Shown here piece by piece: positions 13,216-23,954 of a stretch of 64,000 bases of DNA. The notes beneath the pieces are model-generated. The model saw only the letters and a list, made by a program, of their open reading frames with translations, made no database searches and had not been told where the DNA came from. The stretch is from Styela clava (taxonomy: Eukaryota; Chordata; Ascidiacea; Stolidobranchia; Styelidae). The position numbers were made by a program, and so were the translations under genes. The stretch lies in assembly GCF_964204865.1 (NCBI RefSeq), contig NC_135264.1, positions 5,858,001 to 5,922,000 on the forward strand. Direction: 5' to 3'. Every line of letters begins with the position of its first letter. Within the stretch, counting starts at the first letter, position 1.

Positions 13216-14084
13216 CCGCTAACTTAACTTTTTATCACCAGGTGTACCCAAACAAAACGTTGTAGCTCATGATTAACTTTAATATCAAGTCTCTCATCAA
13301 CAAGTTCCAGTCAGTCACTAGCTTAATTTGTAATACAAAATATCGAGTTAAAATAAACTCAAAATGGACCAAGACCAAGAAGAGCCTGAAATGGAGAGTA
13401 AATTGCCTTTCCCCTGAACTTGTCGTTATTCAGTGATGATGCATCTATCGATCCAAACTTTTCGACAACTAGTATTGCATTGTATTTCGCAAATTCGAGT
13501 CGAGTTCGTATACAGTCGCCAAATCAGTGGGCGCTTTGTCTATGATTCATGTTTTTTGAAGAGAAATGATAACTGTTCGATGATTGAAATCTATCCATCT
13601 TGGTTTTTCTCAAATACCGATGGGCTGATTATAGAGTGCCTTTTATTTATTTTCAAAAATAGCACATTGCCCGCTTGTACGTATTGTGCTTTAAAATCTA
13701 ATCTATTACCTAATCGATTCCCCTACTAGTTTGGATCCGTTTTATGGTAACCATCCGTTATTACCCGTTGCATATTCATTTATATATAGGTGAGGTTTAG
13801 AACATCAATATTTTTTTTAGATATTTGTACCAGTGTATGAACAATTGTTACGTAGATGATGACGACACTAAGGGATGATAATCTGTAAAATCTTTCAAAT
13901 TTTGAACACACATACTTATTTATACTAGACTTTTGAACCAGGAGAAATTTTAGGCGTTTTTAGATATTGAGATGTGACGTTAAAACAAAGTAAGGCCAGA
14001 TATATCAAATAAGAGAAAATTGTTTGCGAAACATCTAACCTTCCATGGTCATATAATTCCGTTTGGTATCCATGTCTTCTAAAG
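13216..14084. other. Stretch with no recognised feature
   Basis: Contains a 98-codon plus-strand frame at 13433-13729 without any recognisable domain, signal peptide or splice context. I see nothing else. Confidence 0.4.
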
Positions 14085-15555
14085 CAGCTTTTCCCAACCC
14101 TTTCTGGTCACGGACTATTTTTTCACCGGCGAAAACCTTTGCGGACTCAAGGTGCGTTGATTGCAGGGGGCAATAAAACCAAGCACAACATAATTTTCAC
14201 AAATTTTAACAATGGCCTTTTCTGTCGCACAACATTCAATCCATGACAACGACGAGAATTTAAAATGTCTTTCTATTTTAATTTATTTGTGTTCATTGTA
14301 ACTTGCGGTTGAAAGCATTAGTTTTTTAAAATGCCACGGCAATCTTCGAACATAATAATGTGAGCATATATTGCCCGATTATATTTAGTTTTGATACATA
14401 TTTTTGCGATCTTGCGAATTTGTTATCGCTGTTAGAAAAATCTTACTATCTGCTATAAATTTCCAGAAAGAACTTGTTTTATAGTACTTAATAAAAATAT
14501 ATTCAAAGTATATTTGTAAATCAAAAATACATATTCGTCGACTCGCTTTATTATTAATTTAATTGTGGTCATTTTAACTTTGTGTTGACGAAATAAAAGC
14601 AATAGTACTCAGAAAATATCATGACAATCCGTGGACACTAAAATGCGTGGTAAAGTGCCCGATTATATTTTGATTCGTATTTTTGTGAATTCTACAAATT
14701 TGAGCTGTTCGTACAACACCTACGGCAGTACTGCACGTACCAATGTGGCGGCAGTAAAGCGAAGAATACAAAGGGAAAATTGCCTAAAAAAGCGTTTTCA
14801 ATTGGTCGCGGACCACCATAAAACAAAAAATTATGGGCTCTTCGTTTCATTTTCAGTATTTTGTATTGCCGCTTTTCAATTTAGGAAATTTGGGTCGCCA
14901 CCATTACACCTACCAAAAAATAAATTATTTATTCCTCGTTGTTCGAACTCGCGAGAAACACCACTTAGGTATCTATCGACGCTTGTGCACAGCAGACTCT
15001 TGTTTTCGTCGGAAATCCGCAAGCGAGTTGTGAAATCTCATCGTTCAATGAAGCGACGCGCGAGTGACCTGTTGCGTCACCTGGCATCAAATTTTTGAAT
15101 AGTAAATTGCTATTCTAATAGTTGAATATTCGAATATATGCCCAGTCCTACTCAGTAACCAATTATTATTGACTTGATTATTGTTATGTGAATAAAGTGG
15201 TGACCGTACATTTGAACCCATGTACATTTGAACCCATGCGTATATCCACGGGTTCAATCTATATGCGGGTGCTAAAACCCATGGGTTAGGGTTAGTATGG
15301 GTTTAACTATCCGTGAAACAAAAAAAATCCCATAGGTGCAATAGCATACAGGTGCAATTGTCATGGGTTCAAATGTAATGGAACCGAATAAAGTTGCTAT
15401 GTTTTATGTAAATTCTAACGTAATTTGTAACTTGGCTGATAGTTAGGTTCCGCAAAAACGTTTGCGGCGCGCAGTGAATTTCTGGCTTGTTGCGGACTCA
15501 TTCGAACGCTCCGCGGACTCATTTTAGGACCGCGGACTCGGGTTGGGAAACACTG
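14085..15555. mobile_element. Non-autonomous hAT-type element with 8-bp target duplication
   Basis: The left end is CAGCTTTTCCCAACCC and the right end, read inward on the other strand, is CAGTGTTTCCCAACCC. The flanks are TTCTAAAG (14077-14084) and TTCTGAAG (15556-15563), a 7/8 match, as expected for an old hAT 8-bp duplication. Both ends carry GCGGACTC motifs. A 155-codon plus-strand frame (14631-15098) lies inside and shows no transposase motif that I recognise. A second element is nested at 15198-15385. Confidence 0.8.
15198..15385. mobile_element. Nested 188-bp MITE, perfect 8-bp target duplication
   Basis: Perfect direct repeats GAATAAAG flank it at 15190-15197 and 15386-15393. Its ends are inverted: left TGGTGACCGTACATTTGAAC, right (read inward) GGTTCCATTACATTTGAAC, sharing ACATTTGAACCCATG. 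The centre contains a short telomere-like run, GGGTTAGGGTTAG. It lies inside the older element 14085-15555, so it inserted later. Confidence 0.88.
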
Positions 15556-16758
15556 TTCTGAAGCTTCCGATTTTTGAATGTATACTACCATCACGATTGG
15601 AGACCACACGGGTTTGTTGTTGTATGAATGTTATAGATTCCATTTTAACATATTATAGTAATTAGACGTATTGATGTACAGCCTAATTCTAAACTGCTCT
15701 CTGTGTCCTAAAGTACAACTAAGAACGGGTATATAAATGAACATCTTCCATCACTCAATGCTGCATGCATCAGATGAAGGCTTGACCAAATTTAACTTTC
15801 GACCGATATATTTTGAAACAATATGAGCTAAGAGGTCACTGATGACACACTTTTTTATACAACCACGAATTTCTCCATAATTTGCATTTACGTAGTTTTT
15901 AAATTATAGGTGAATTTCGATGAGCAAAATATATAAAGTTACTACACATTTTATCCAATAAAACAATATTCTTTTTTTTTATTCGCAAACTTTTCAAAGG
16001 TATTTGCTATTATACTCTATATATGTTAGGTAGTCATAACATAACATAAGGTGATTATTAGTCACTACTCAGCTACATTCAACATGCGGAAGACGTGAAC
16101 GGTAGTAAAGTGTTGAAGGTACCGACTAGGTATTTTTTATATGTTAGTACTCTATAGATATAAACTCTGCATAAGTTAATTAGTATATATGTATATGTCA
16201 AAACATATTTAAACTTCACCTGCTGTGTACCACTATATCATAATCCTAATTTTCCATTAAAACATATAAAGACACAAATCTTTGAAAAGGTATGGACTGG
16301 TATGGACTTTCAATAGACTGATACTCAAAATTCTGAATTCGGGTAACTTGAAAATGGTTTGAAACTAAAAATTAAACTCCGATTCCGAATTGGACAATAA
16401 AACTATCCGTAATAAGCTTACCTTAAAATCATTTATAAACCAATATGTTTGTTTGTTTATTCATCATATTCTTTCAAGATAACCTCAATCTACGCACTGA
16501 CCTGGAATGTCTTTTGCGACTTATAATTTGGTATCTGTTCTCACTTCCTTATGCACTTTAAAATAATTTCTTTGGATTATCTTATAATTTTACTGAGTTT
16601 CCGCAACAACAAACGTTTCATCTCGACATTCCGGCACGGCTTATTTTATATTTACTTAAGACTCGCAACAATTTTTTAATCGCTCAGTTTCTACCTTTTT
16701 ATATGGTTTCGACCTCGCAACCAAATGGCTTTACATTCTATAACTCAAACCTATAGAC
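15556..16758. other. Stretch with no recognised feature
   Basis: AT-rich sequence with several TATATA runs. No gene, RNA or bounded element was identified. Confidence 0.4.
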
Positions 16759-17665
16759 CAGTGGTTCCCAGTCTTTTATGGCTCGTGGCCCCCTTCTGGC
16801 GCCTTATTGCACTCGTGGCCCCCGTGTTCACCATCCAAAAAAACTCAAACTATATAGAGACAAAAAAAGTCCAAGCTGTTTAGTATACAATCAATGGGAA
16901 TCTTGCACTTGGGACTGCCTTGCAAGGTTTCTTATATGGAGCACAGTCTTTGATACAGCCAGAGACGAATGCCACTGTCAACATCAAAACGGTTTTTAGA
17001 TTTTCTTTTGATGGTGACAAGATCAGAAAAGCCAGATGGGCTGTGGCAAGTCATAGGCCTACTATCAGTGAAGAAGCTTTCATGCTAAGTAGTGGCTAAG
17101 AATACGAAATGCCACTTCATAGCTACATTCACTCTGTCATCTAGATTTACGGGGCTCCCGAAGTATGCGAACCAAGATGGCGGACATCGGAATGTAATAT
17201 GTGTACTAGGTTAGGGTTAAGCCATAGTTTTAGCTATAAATACTACGGGAGGCTCTTGGCTAGTCTTCGAACTGATAATAGGACTAAAATAAGGAAAATT
17301 GAAAAACAAATTATCGCCTAACCCTAACCTGTTACCCATGTTACGTTCCGATGTCCGCCATCTTGGTTCGCATACTTCGGGAGCACCAGATTTACTTTGG
17401 TGAAGCCAACGCCAATGCGACTGTTGTTCCATTTTCGTATTGTGAGCAATATGATGAAACAATTCACGTATGGGAAATCACCCTGAAATCGCAAATAACC
17501 TGTTCATGTAATGAAACTGCGGTGAACGCCTGAACGGGAGATTTTGTTTTAAAATAAAAGTATGCAAACTAAGTTTCTTTATGATCAATTATTGGTCTTG
17601 TGTCCCCTCTTGAACTGCTTTGTGGCCCCCTTAGGGGGCCATCGGCCCCCGGTTGAGAACCACTG
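16759..17665. mobile_element. Non-autonomous hAT element, perfect 8-bp target duplication
   Basis: Perfect CTATAGAC duplications flank it at 16751-16758 and 17666-17673. Terminal inverted repeats are CAGTGGTTCCCAGTC and, from the other end, CAGTGGTTCTCAACC. Both ends continue into GTGGCCCCC / GGGGGCCA motifs. The sequence is 907 bp including a nested 237-bp MITE. No intact transposase frame remains. Confidence 0.93.
17151..17387. mobile_element. Nested 237-bp MITE with about 39-bp inverted ends
   Basis: Perfect AGATTTAC duplications lie at 17143-17150 and 17388-17395. Inverted ends match over about 39 bases: CTCCCGAAGTATGCGAACC then AAGATGGCGGACATCGGA, with its exact complement at the right end. 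Only one base differs near the tip (GGGGCTCC versus GGTGCTCC). The interior carries GGTTAGGGTTA on one side and CTAACCCTAACC on the other. It sits inside the 16759-17665 hAT element. A related left end (GGTGCTCCAGAAGTATG) occurs at about 43627. Confidence 0.93.
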
Positions 17666-18518
17666 CTATAGACAGTGTTTTGATATGTAAGGCCGATGAA
17701 AATCCTTTTTTCGAAACTCCAAGCAATTGCAGGTTTCTTATTTGGGTAGTCATAATAATTTGTCTATGACATGAAAGGTAAGGTGATCACGAGCAGAGGT
17801 AAAATAGATTTAGCATGGTTTACGTTATTTATGCATCAAAACGTGTATACTCCACGCTTGGTATATAGTATAAAGATATAACCTATATGGAAGTTGATTA
17901 AGACGTGGGTTCCTTTGTGTGGTCATCAAATTGTTACAGGCTGATATTCAAATTTACTTTCTGGTCGTTGCTAATACATAAACCGACAACACAGTTGCTG
18001 ATGCATCATCGGCACAGTCTTGGAGACAATAAGTTATAGTAGGGAATACAGAATTACCGTAATCACAATTACCTAACCAAGGTAGCCGCTGACAGGTATA
18101 CCGAATGGTCATTTCGCGGTTATCCTGTCCATTCTGGGCAAAGTCATGAATATGTATATATATATATTTTCATTTTGCTTTAACTTTGTTGTGCCCGTTT
18201 GCCTGCATGGATGGCTAATAAAAAACGATTTGATTGATTGAATTATTTGTGATTATTTTAGGTTACAGTTTTTAATTGTGATAAATTTTATACTTTAAAA
18301 AAAAAAAAAAAAGTTCACTCACATCCCTCGACTTTTGTAGTCAGATTGTTGAATCAAATATTGTATTGCTTATGCATGTTCTTGAAAGCAATTTTATAAG
18401 GCAAGATGTGTTTACTTATACAAGACAATGTGTGTCAAACTTGATATGCTGTATTACTTATCACCAATTCGTCGTCTGCATCCATGAAAATAAAAATGAC
18501 CAGGGCAAATGTATGGAA
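17666..18518. other. Stretch with no gene; A-rich tail at 18296
   Basis: Contains a short (TA)n run near 18155, then GATTTGATTGATTGAATT at about 18220 and a poly(A) run at 18296-18312. Such tails are common at the 3' ends of retroposed sequences, but no body could be assigned. From about 18400 to 18518 the sequence is homologous, on the minus strand, to the first intron of the ficolin-like genes. Confidence 0.45.
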
Positions 18519-18797
18519 TTAACAATACACATATTCTTCTGATATTTTGGCATTGACACGATTGTAATCAACGACACCAGGTTCTCTTTTTTGTCCCGGC
18601 ATACCACGTGGACCAGTTTTTCCAACACGACCCGGTTCTGAGATCTGATCGGCACATGGCTCACTCTGTCCACCACTCGTTTGCTGGAGTTTGCAATATT
18701 CGTACAGCTTTGTACAGAGTCTGATGTCTTCTTGACCTACGACTGGCCGACTGTACAATAAAAGTACAAGAACGATGTATATGTCGTATAAGCTCAT
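18519..18797 (-). pseudogene. Orphan first exon of a ficolin-like gene
   Basis: On the minus strand an ATG at 18797 opens a frame matching exon 1 of the ficolin-like genes at 44657 and 52369: a signal peptide (MSLYDIYIVLVLLLY), then QED-x-x-LCTKLYEYCKL, then the collagen stretch GRVGKTGPRGMPGQKREPG, then VVDYNRVN. In the collagen part a glycine of the Gly-X-Y repeat is replaced by arginine (GQKREPG versus GQKGEPG). The normal donor (TCAG|GTACTATA) is missing: the sequence runs SEEYVYC to a stop. Homology continues into the intron to about 18400 and then ends, and no fibrinogen exons were found downstream on this strand. A CAG acceptor-like site precedes the ATG, as in the other copies, and upstream homology to their 5' region extends to about 19000. 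I call it a truncated duplicate. Confidence 0.88.
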
Positions 18798-19329
18798 GTT
18801 ACTTTTAATTTTAATAATCTGGAAATTGAAGTATATTTCCATTAAACTAAATAATAATTTTTGTAGAAATGTAGTTAACGATATAAAGAGGTAGTCTAAA
18901 CGCTCAATGCTCCATATGATTACTCTTGTAAAATTACGCCTGTGTACCTTCTGCTACACCTATTGCTATTTGAGATATATATCATGAATATGAACTAAAC
19001 TTAGAAGTCTGATTACTATTTCTTCTAAACGCTCTCAACTATTTGAGAATGTTGTTAATTCGAGTTTCACATTCCTTTCATTTGCTTAGTCTCTCTCCAG
19101 GAGGTAAATAAATAAACGATTTCGCTCTAATCGATGTATTTCGGTCATTGAACTGCTGCAAGGTATGTCAAATTTGTTTGGAAAAATATTTTTAGAGCTG
19201 TCAATGAGAGACATCAAGCGCTTGGGTGTACCTCCGTATGGCCTCAGGGTCGAGGTGAATTACCCATTTATTCTATTGTAGCCATATTTTTCGATGCAAT
19301 TCTGACATACGGTATGTTTTTTTTCTGTA

Positions 19330-20113
19330 GTGAGTTATCGATAAATAAGCGTTTTGTTATTGTGTTTGAACGCTCCGCAATTACAACGAGTGCATACAAT
19401 TACATATCTCCCATTGACTCCCCGAGTATTCGAAATCATCAGGTAATCGAAAATGCCCTGCCCAGCCCTTTTAGTCCTTGCCATTGTGACATAACAATGG
19501 ATATTTCGACACGGCGTATTGCTATCTAAGTTTGCACCGCAATTTTCAGAGTGGTTCAACGTTTTTTTTTCTCCAAAAACTCTTTGCAACTCCGAGGAGT
19601 CTTTTTCGTGAAATAAGTCATCAAAGAACTTGGTCTGATGACAATGTGCAGTATGGCTTTACCTGCTCAACTGGACGGGACTCCAATGCGAAATGTCATG
19701 AGAATTGTTCATTTTGAAACGAAGCCACGTATCTCTCAGTTGTTCACAGAGAAACAGTAGCAGAAGTGTCACTAATAAATCTAATGAATGTATAAAGTTT
19801 ACTGTGTTATTGCAATTTATTCTGCTACAACCAATGGCGTAACCAGCGGTTCTTTCGGCGGTTGATACTCTCTTGGTCTTGACAAAGCATGTTCTTTGAA
19901 TTTTAACCCGAAAAAACAACCTATGCTCAACAGTAAGGCAACAAGTTCATATTCTATCAATTGAAGTCGATCAAATTTTCTATAAATTTGTATAAATCCG
20001 ACTTCACCTTAATAAGTTCAGGTTGCGCTCTTAGTTCAAAAATTTTGGGTTCAACAGAAGCTAACGGAATAGCGTAGGGGTTCGGCAGGCTCACAAATGT
20101 TAAGAACCACTGA
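19330..20113 (-). repeat. Inverted second copy of the 9450 repeat family
   Basis: Its reverse complement begins CAGTGGTTCTTAACATTTG followed by GAGCCTGCCGAACCCCTACG and follows the 9450-10130 sequence with small indels through GCAATACGCCG. After that point (about 19505 and lower) the two copies part. Broken frames on the minus strand may be remnants of a transposon protein, but none is intact. Confidence 0.75.
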
Positions 20114-20888
20114 ACTAAATAGAACGTAAAGCTAGATTCAATATATATAATGGTCTTATGAAAGTGACTTCAAAGGCCGCTTAGAGACAGTTAATAAATT
20201 GGTCATTACCTTTCCAAGTTTTCCAAAAAGCAAATATCCTATATTACTCATTTCCTCTTTCAAATGTAGCCCGTGTTGCATGACAAGCTCCGTACCATAA
20301 CGCTCCCTCAAGTTAAATTGTTAAAATAACAAATAAAGGCCTACAAAGTGACTTTATAAAACTTTCATGTTGATGTTGACATTAGGATATTAGACAGATT
20401 TTCTCACTACAACAGTTCCTGATGAATGAAAAGTACTGGCTTTTTTGGCAGTGAGGGCGGCATCAAATGGGACCTACAACAATGTTAAATTTAAAATTTG
20501 CCCTTTTTGCTGTTTTTCGCGGCATAATTAGGTTGTGAATGACCGTAACCGATGACAGTACAATGAGTAAACGATGGTGACTACATAAGGGGCCTATTCG
20601 TGAAATCTACTGGGACTACCGTTGGAAATTTGGAAAAAAATACTTATTTTGATAAATTTCGAATCATCTAAAACGCTAAAAAATTAAAAATGGGTTTGTA
20701 TTAATTTTCTCAAAATTTATTAGATAGAACACAAGCGAGCTATGCTTAAATATATGAACCCGTAGAATAATTTATCATCGCTCCACCGAAATCCATAGGG
20801 TATCCTACACGAAGCTGAACAGTGAAACTAACTACCAGTATCCGTACCCAGTACGGCACAGTTTACCTATTTCCAAAAAAGCCCCCAT
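20114..20888. other. Stretch with no recognised feature
   Basis: No open frame, RNA or bounded repeat could be assigned. Confidence 0.4.
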
Positions 20889-21004
20889 ATTAGAAGACAT
20901 TAATTATAACTGTGACTATAGGCCCATCTCTCGAGAGACTGTGCCCCATATTGAAGGACAGTGAATATAACTGTGACTGCACGCCCCGCTTACAAGAGAC
21001 TGTC
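20889..21004. repeat. Two-copy local tandem repeat, about 60 bp
   Basis: The block CATATTAGAAGACATTAAT...AACTGTGACT...GAGAGACTGTGCCC is followed directly by CATATTGAAGGACAGTGAAT...AACTGTGACT...CAAGAGACTGT, a diverged duplicate. Confidence 0.6.
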
Positions 21005-21220
21005 TGGGCATCCATATCGTCAAAGCGGAACTGTTACAGGACAGGTACTTTCCAGGTTCTGTGACAATTCCGTTTCAACGTGAATTAAAATACCAACTGA
21101 CTCGAGTAATATCTTTCTGGAGAAAAATTCCATCTTTAACCACTGAAAATTTAATTATTTAACAATAAATCACAAAAAAAGTCTTTCTGGTACTTAAATT
21201 TGTATTTTTCTTGTTATTGT

Positions 21221-21382
21221 GCCGCTTCAAGAAGATCTTTGTCGTGGCTGATAAACTCATTGCATGACATAATATGAAAATTCAATTTCATCTTCAGTTC
21301 AACTTTGACGGGATTAAAGTTAGTTTTTTCTACTATTGGTCCAAACCGCATTCATAATACTGAACACTCTTTCACAATTCGC
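21221..21382 (-). pseudogene. hAT transposase C-terminal (dimerisation region) relic
   Basis: The minus strand from 21382 reads ANCERVFSIMNAVWTNSRKN, then a stop and a frame shift, then NPVKVELKMKLNF and SCNEFISHDKDLLEAA. The pattern N-x-x-V-E-R-V-F-S-x-M-N-x-x-W-T followed by K-x-E/I-L-x-x-K-x-N-F-x-x-x-C-x-E-F is the C-terminal hAT dimerisation region as I know the family. The relic is broken by at least one stop or shift. A related non-coding stretch (AAATTTTCAGTGGTTGAAG) recurs inverted at about 50360, inside another hAT element. Confidence 0.8.
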
Positions 21383-21628
21383 GTTTGACACTCGAATTGG
21401 CAGGGCAAATGGTACAATACGTAAGGTTGTGTATCGTCTGGCTACTGAGTGGCAAAGATCTTCACTCTATCTGTTTGAAACGTCATCTCTCGTTTAAGCG
21501 TTTTAGCCGGGTTATACGGAAGGGTCATTGCTGACACTCTTCACAAATTGACGCTATTGGTCCTGCTTCAGAGACAGTTTGAACAATTGAGACATGCTGA
21601 GGTCTGCTGATCTGTCTGATCTGTCTTT

Positions 21629-22584
21629 TCAGATATTGCTCAGAGAAATCATTGAAGCTTTCGCCATTGCTATGCTTCGTCTTACCGCTTTTGTCTCGTC
21701 TACTTTGTTTGTTAGAACTACACCTAGATATTTGAATCTTTCTACATTTTCAACGCTCTGGTTTTCCAAAATTAAGTTTTCCTCATTTGTAACCTTTGTA
21801 ATTTTTATCACTTCAGTTTTCTTGATAATGAACAAGAGTGCTGCTTCAGAACTACATCGTCGGCTTATCTCAGTCTATTAACTATCCTTCCAACTAGTTG
21901 CGGCCCATCCACATGATGTTGAGAGTTTCTCGCATGACTTGCTTGAAGAGGTGGGGTGACACCCTGGCCAATGTCAAAGAAATCTGTCATCCCGTGAGCC
22001 GATCTTACTGCTGCCTTTTGAGAGTCATAAACAGATAAAGGTTCTCTAAAAGATCAATTATATGCATAGGTAGGCCCACCACACGTCCCGATTTAGTCGG
22101 GACAATTCTCGTTTTTGCAAGTTTTTCCGCCGTGATGACAGTAAAAATAGTTTTTCAATTTGATACTATTACAAAATTGCTTTTTGAATGGATGTCCGTA
22201 ACGAATGTCCGTAATCTACCCACAATGGTGTGGAAAATGTTTAAACTATAAATAAGCCTCTTGAATTGAACCGATTTTGGCCTGTCCAATTCGCATCGAC
22301 CCGGTTTTTTACTTCAGATATTTGGTAAGCATAGGGGACCCCATGTTTACCATCGCATTCCAGAGGACATCGTGTACTACAGTGTCGAAAGCTTTTCTAT
22401 AATTGATGAAACATAGGAGGATGTCTCCTCCCACCTCCCTGATCTTTTCAAGAATCATCTTTAAACTAAGTATTTGGCCACCAGTTAAGCGTAAAAGTTC
22501 ACTGCAAACCTTTCTCAGCGCACACTTACAGCTACGGAACCGTTTTAAAACTACCTGTATGTAATAATACCATCCATTTTGCAA
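21629..22584 (-). mobile_element. LINE (non-LTR retrotransposon) reverse transcriptase fragments
   Basis: Two minus-strand pieces point to a LINE reverse transcriptase. The frame 22584-22309 contains GGDILLCFINYRKAFDTVVH followed by DVLWNAM, which matches the reverse transcriptase block with the first catalytic aspartate (F-x-x-Y-x-K-A-F-D-x-V). The frame 21835-21629 contains KKTEVIKI and VERFKYLGVVLTNKVDE, typical of the region after the catalytic YxDD. The piece that should carry YxDD lies between them and was not found. The copy is truncated and internally deleted. The clade (CR1/Jockey-like) is a guess. Confidence 0.8.
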
Positions 22585-22856
22585 TTGTTTAACTTATTTG
22601 AATGTTATGTCACCAGGAAGTCACAGTTGGCGAAACATGTCTTTGTTTGAGTGACACCTACAGACGTAATTTTTATTTAAAAAAAAATTCGCGTGAATAA
22701 CATCCGTTTCCAGTTTGAACGAATCCGATGTCCTTCTATTTTAAAACGCCTTTTTTCAGTAAATTCCGGGACAACCGTAGTCCAGTCCGGGACACGGGAC
22801 GCCAGACGTCAATTCCGGGACTGTCCCGGTCATTCTGGGTGGGACGGATGGTAAAC
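22068..22856. repeat. Possible element ends with ACGTCCCGATTTAGTCGGGAC motif
   Basis: The left sequence, CCACACGTCCCGATTTAG followed by TCGGGAC, and the right sequence, read inward GGTTTACCATCCGTCCCACC then CCGGGACAGTCCCGG, share the CCGTCCC...CGGGAC pattern seen at ends of common DNA transposons. Flanks are both TATAT-rich, so no target duplication could be settled. The LINE fragment at 22309-22584 lies between them, which makes one simple element less certain. Confidence 0.3.
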
Positions 22857-23954
22857 CTATATATAAACCTGATTTTACTTAGGGACTCGTTAAAAAAGAT
22901 TTGTTTTAAAACAATTGATTTGAATCATTTTTTCACCTGTTTCGTTCTGTTAATCCTCTTCAGAAACCAACAAGTATGAATGACTTGACCGTATACGCCT
23001 TCTTAACATGGAGCGTACCGCTCGTGTCATACCACACCACCACGTGTTGGACTTTTGACCCGCCAAATTTCCGAGCGCCAACAATTTCGGCTTTAATTAC
23101 GCTATGTCGTGCCAAAGCGCCAGTTTATTAAAATCAGTGATGGGTACTGTAACGAAGTATTTACTGTATTTATGGCAGAAAAGAAGTTGTATAAAGTCTC
23201 TCCATCGCAAAATTCTACCCGATACAGGAAAATATAGAAAAAGGTTGGAAACTACCCCGGTTAAAACAAAAAAGTGAATGTGAAAACCTGCCCAATCGAT
23301 CCTTGACGTCAATATCCTTCGGAACGCCAAAGATATGATTGACTTTCCCGTACACGTTCTCTCACGCTGAGAAAAACACGTCAACAAACGTGGTTGGCGA
23401 GAAGGCCGCAACCGACTAGCCGTTGCAGCGATGCTTGTTAGGTTAGCTATGGACTATTGGCTATTACGGTATATAGTATATATATTCTGTAAACCTGTAG
23501 ATCTTGCATTAAACAGAGAATAATCACACACAATTGTAACGACCAAGAGACAAATAGTTTAATGCAGCATGAGTTGTCATTTATTTGCATGTGTAAACCA
23601 AAGCAACAAATGATTCATATAAAAAGTTCAATCTATGAATTCGGTAACAAATACCAGATATATTAGACTCTAAAATGTACCCATGTAGGAGTTTTTAATG
23701 TTGCCGAATTTCGAATATGTACTTTGAAAAACAGTTTGCAATCTGCGAGTTATACGTACACATTTGTTTGTTTACTTTGATGACGTTGAATCTAATAAAG
23801 GTTTGCTACTGACATGATATTAATATACAATAACTTCCATATTCAAATATAGTTTGATGTCGTTGAGTTTGTTTTATAACGATGAAATATTGAATCAAAA
23901 TACAACACTTTATAAAGTGAATATATCAAAAGAAGTACATTTTAATCGAATTTA
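22857..23954. other. Stretch with no recognised feature
   Basis: It lies downstream of the minus-strand lipocalin gene. The 104-codon minus-strand frame at 23097-23411 shows no domain that I recognise. Confidence 0.4.

Noticed and set aside
14631-15098. 155-codon plus-strand frame
   Set aside because: Lies wholly in a non-autonomous hAT element, has no family motif, and an overlapping frame is also open; not called a gene.
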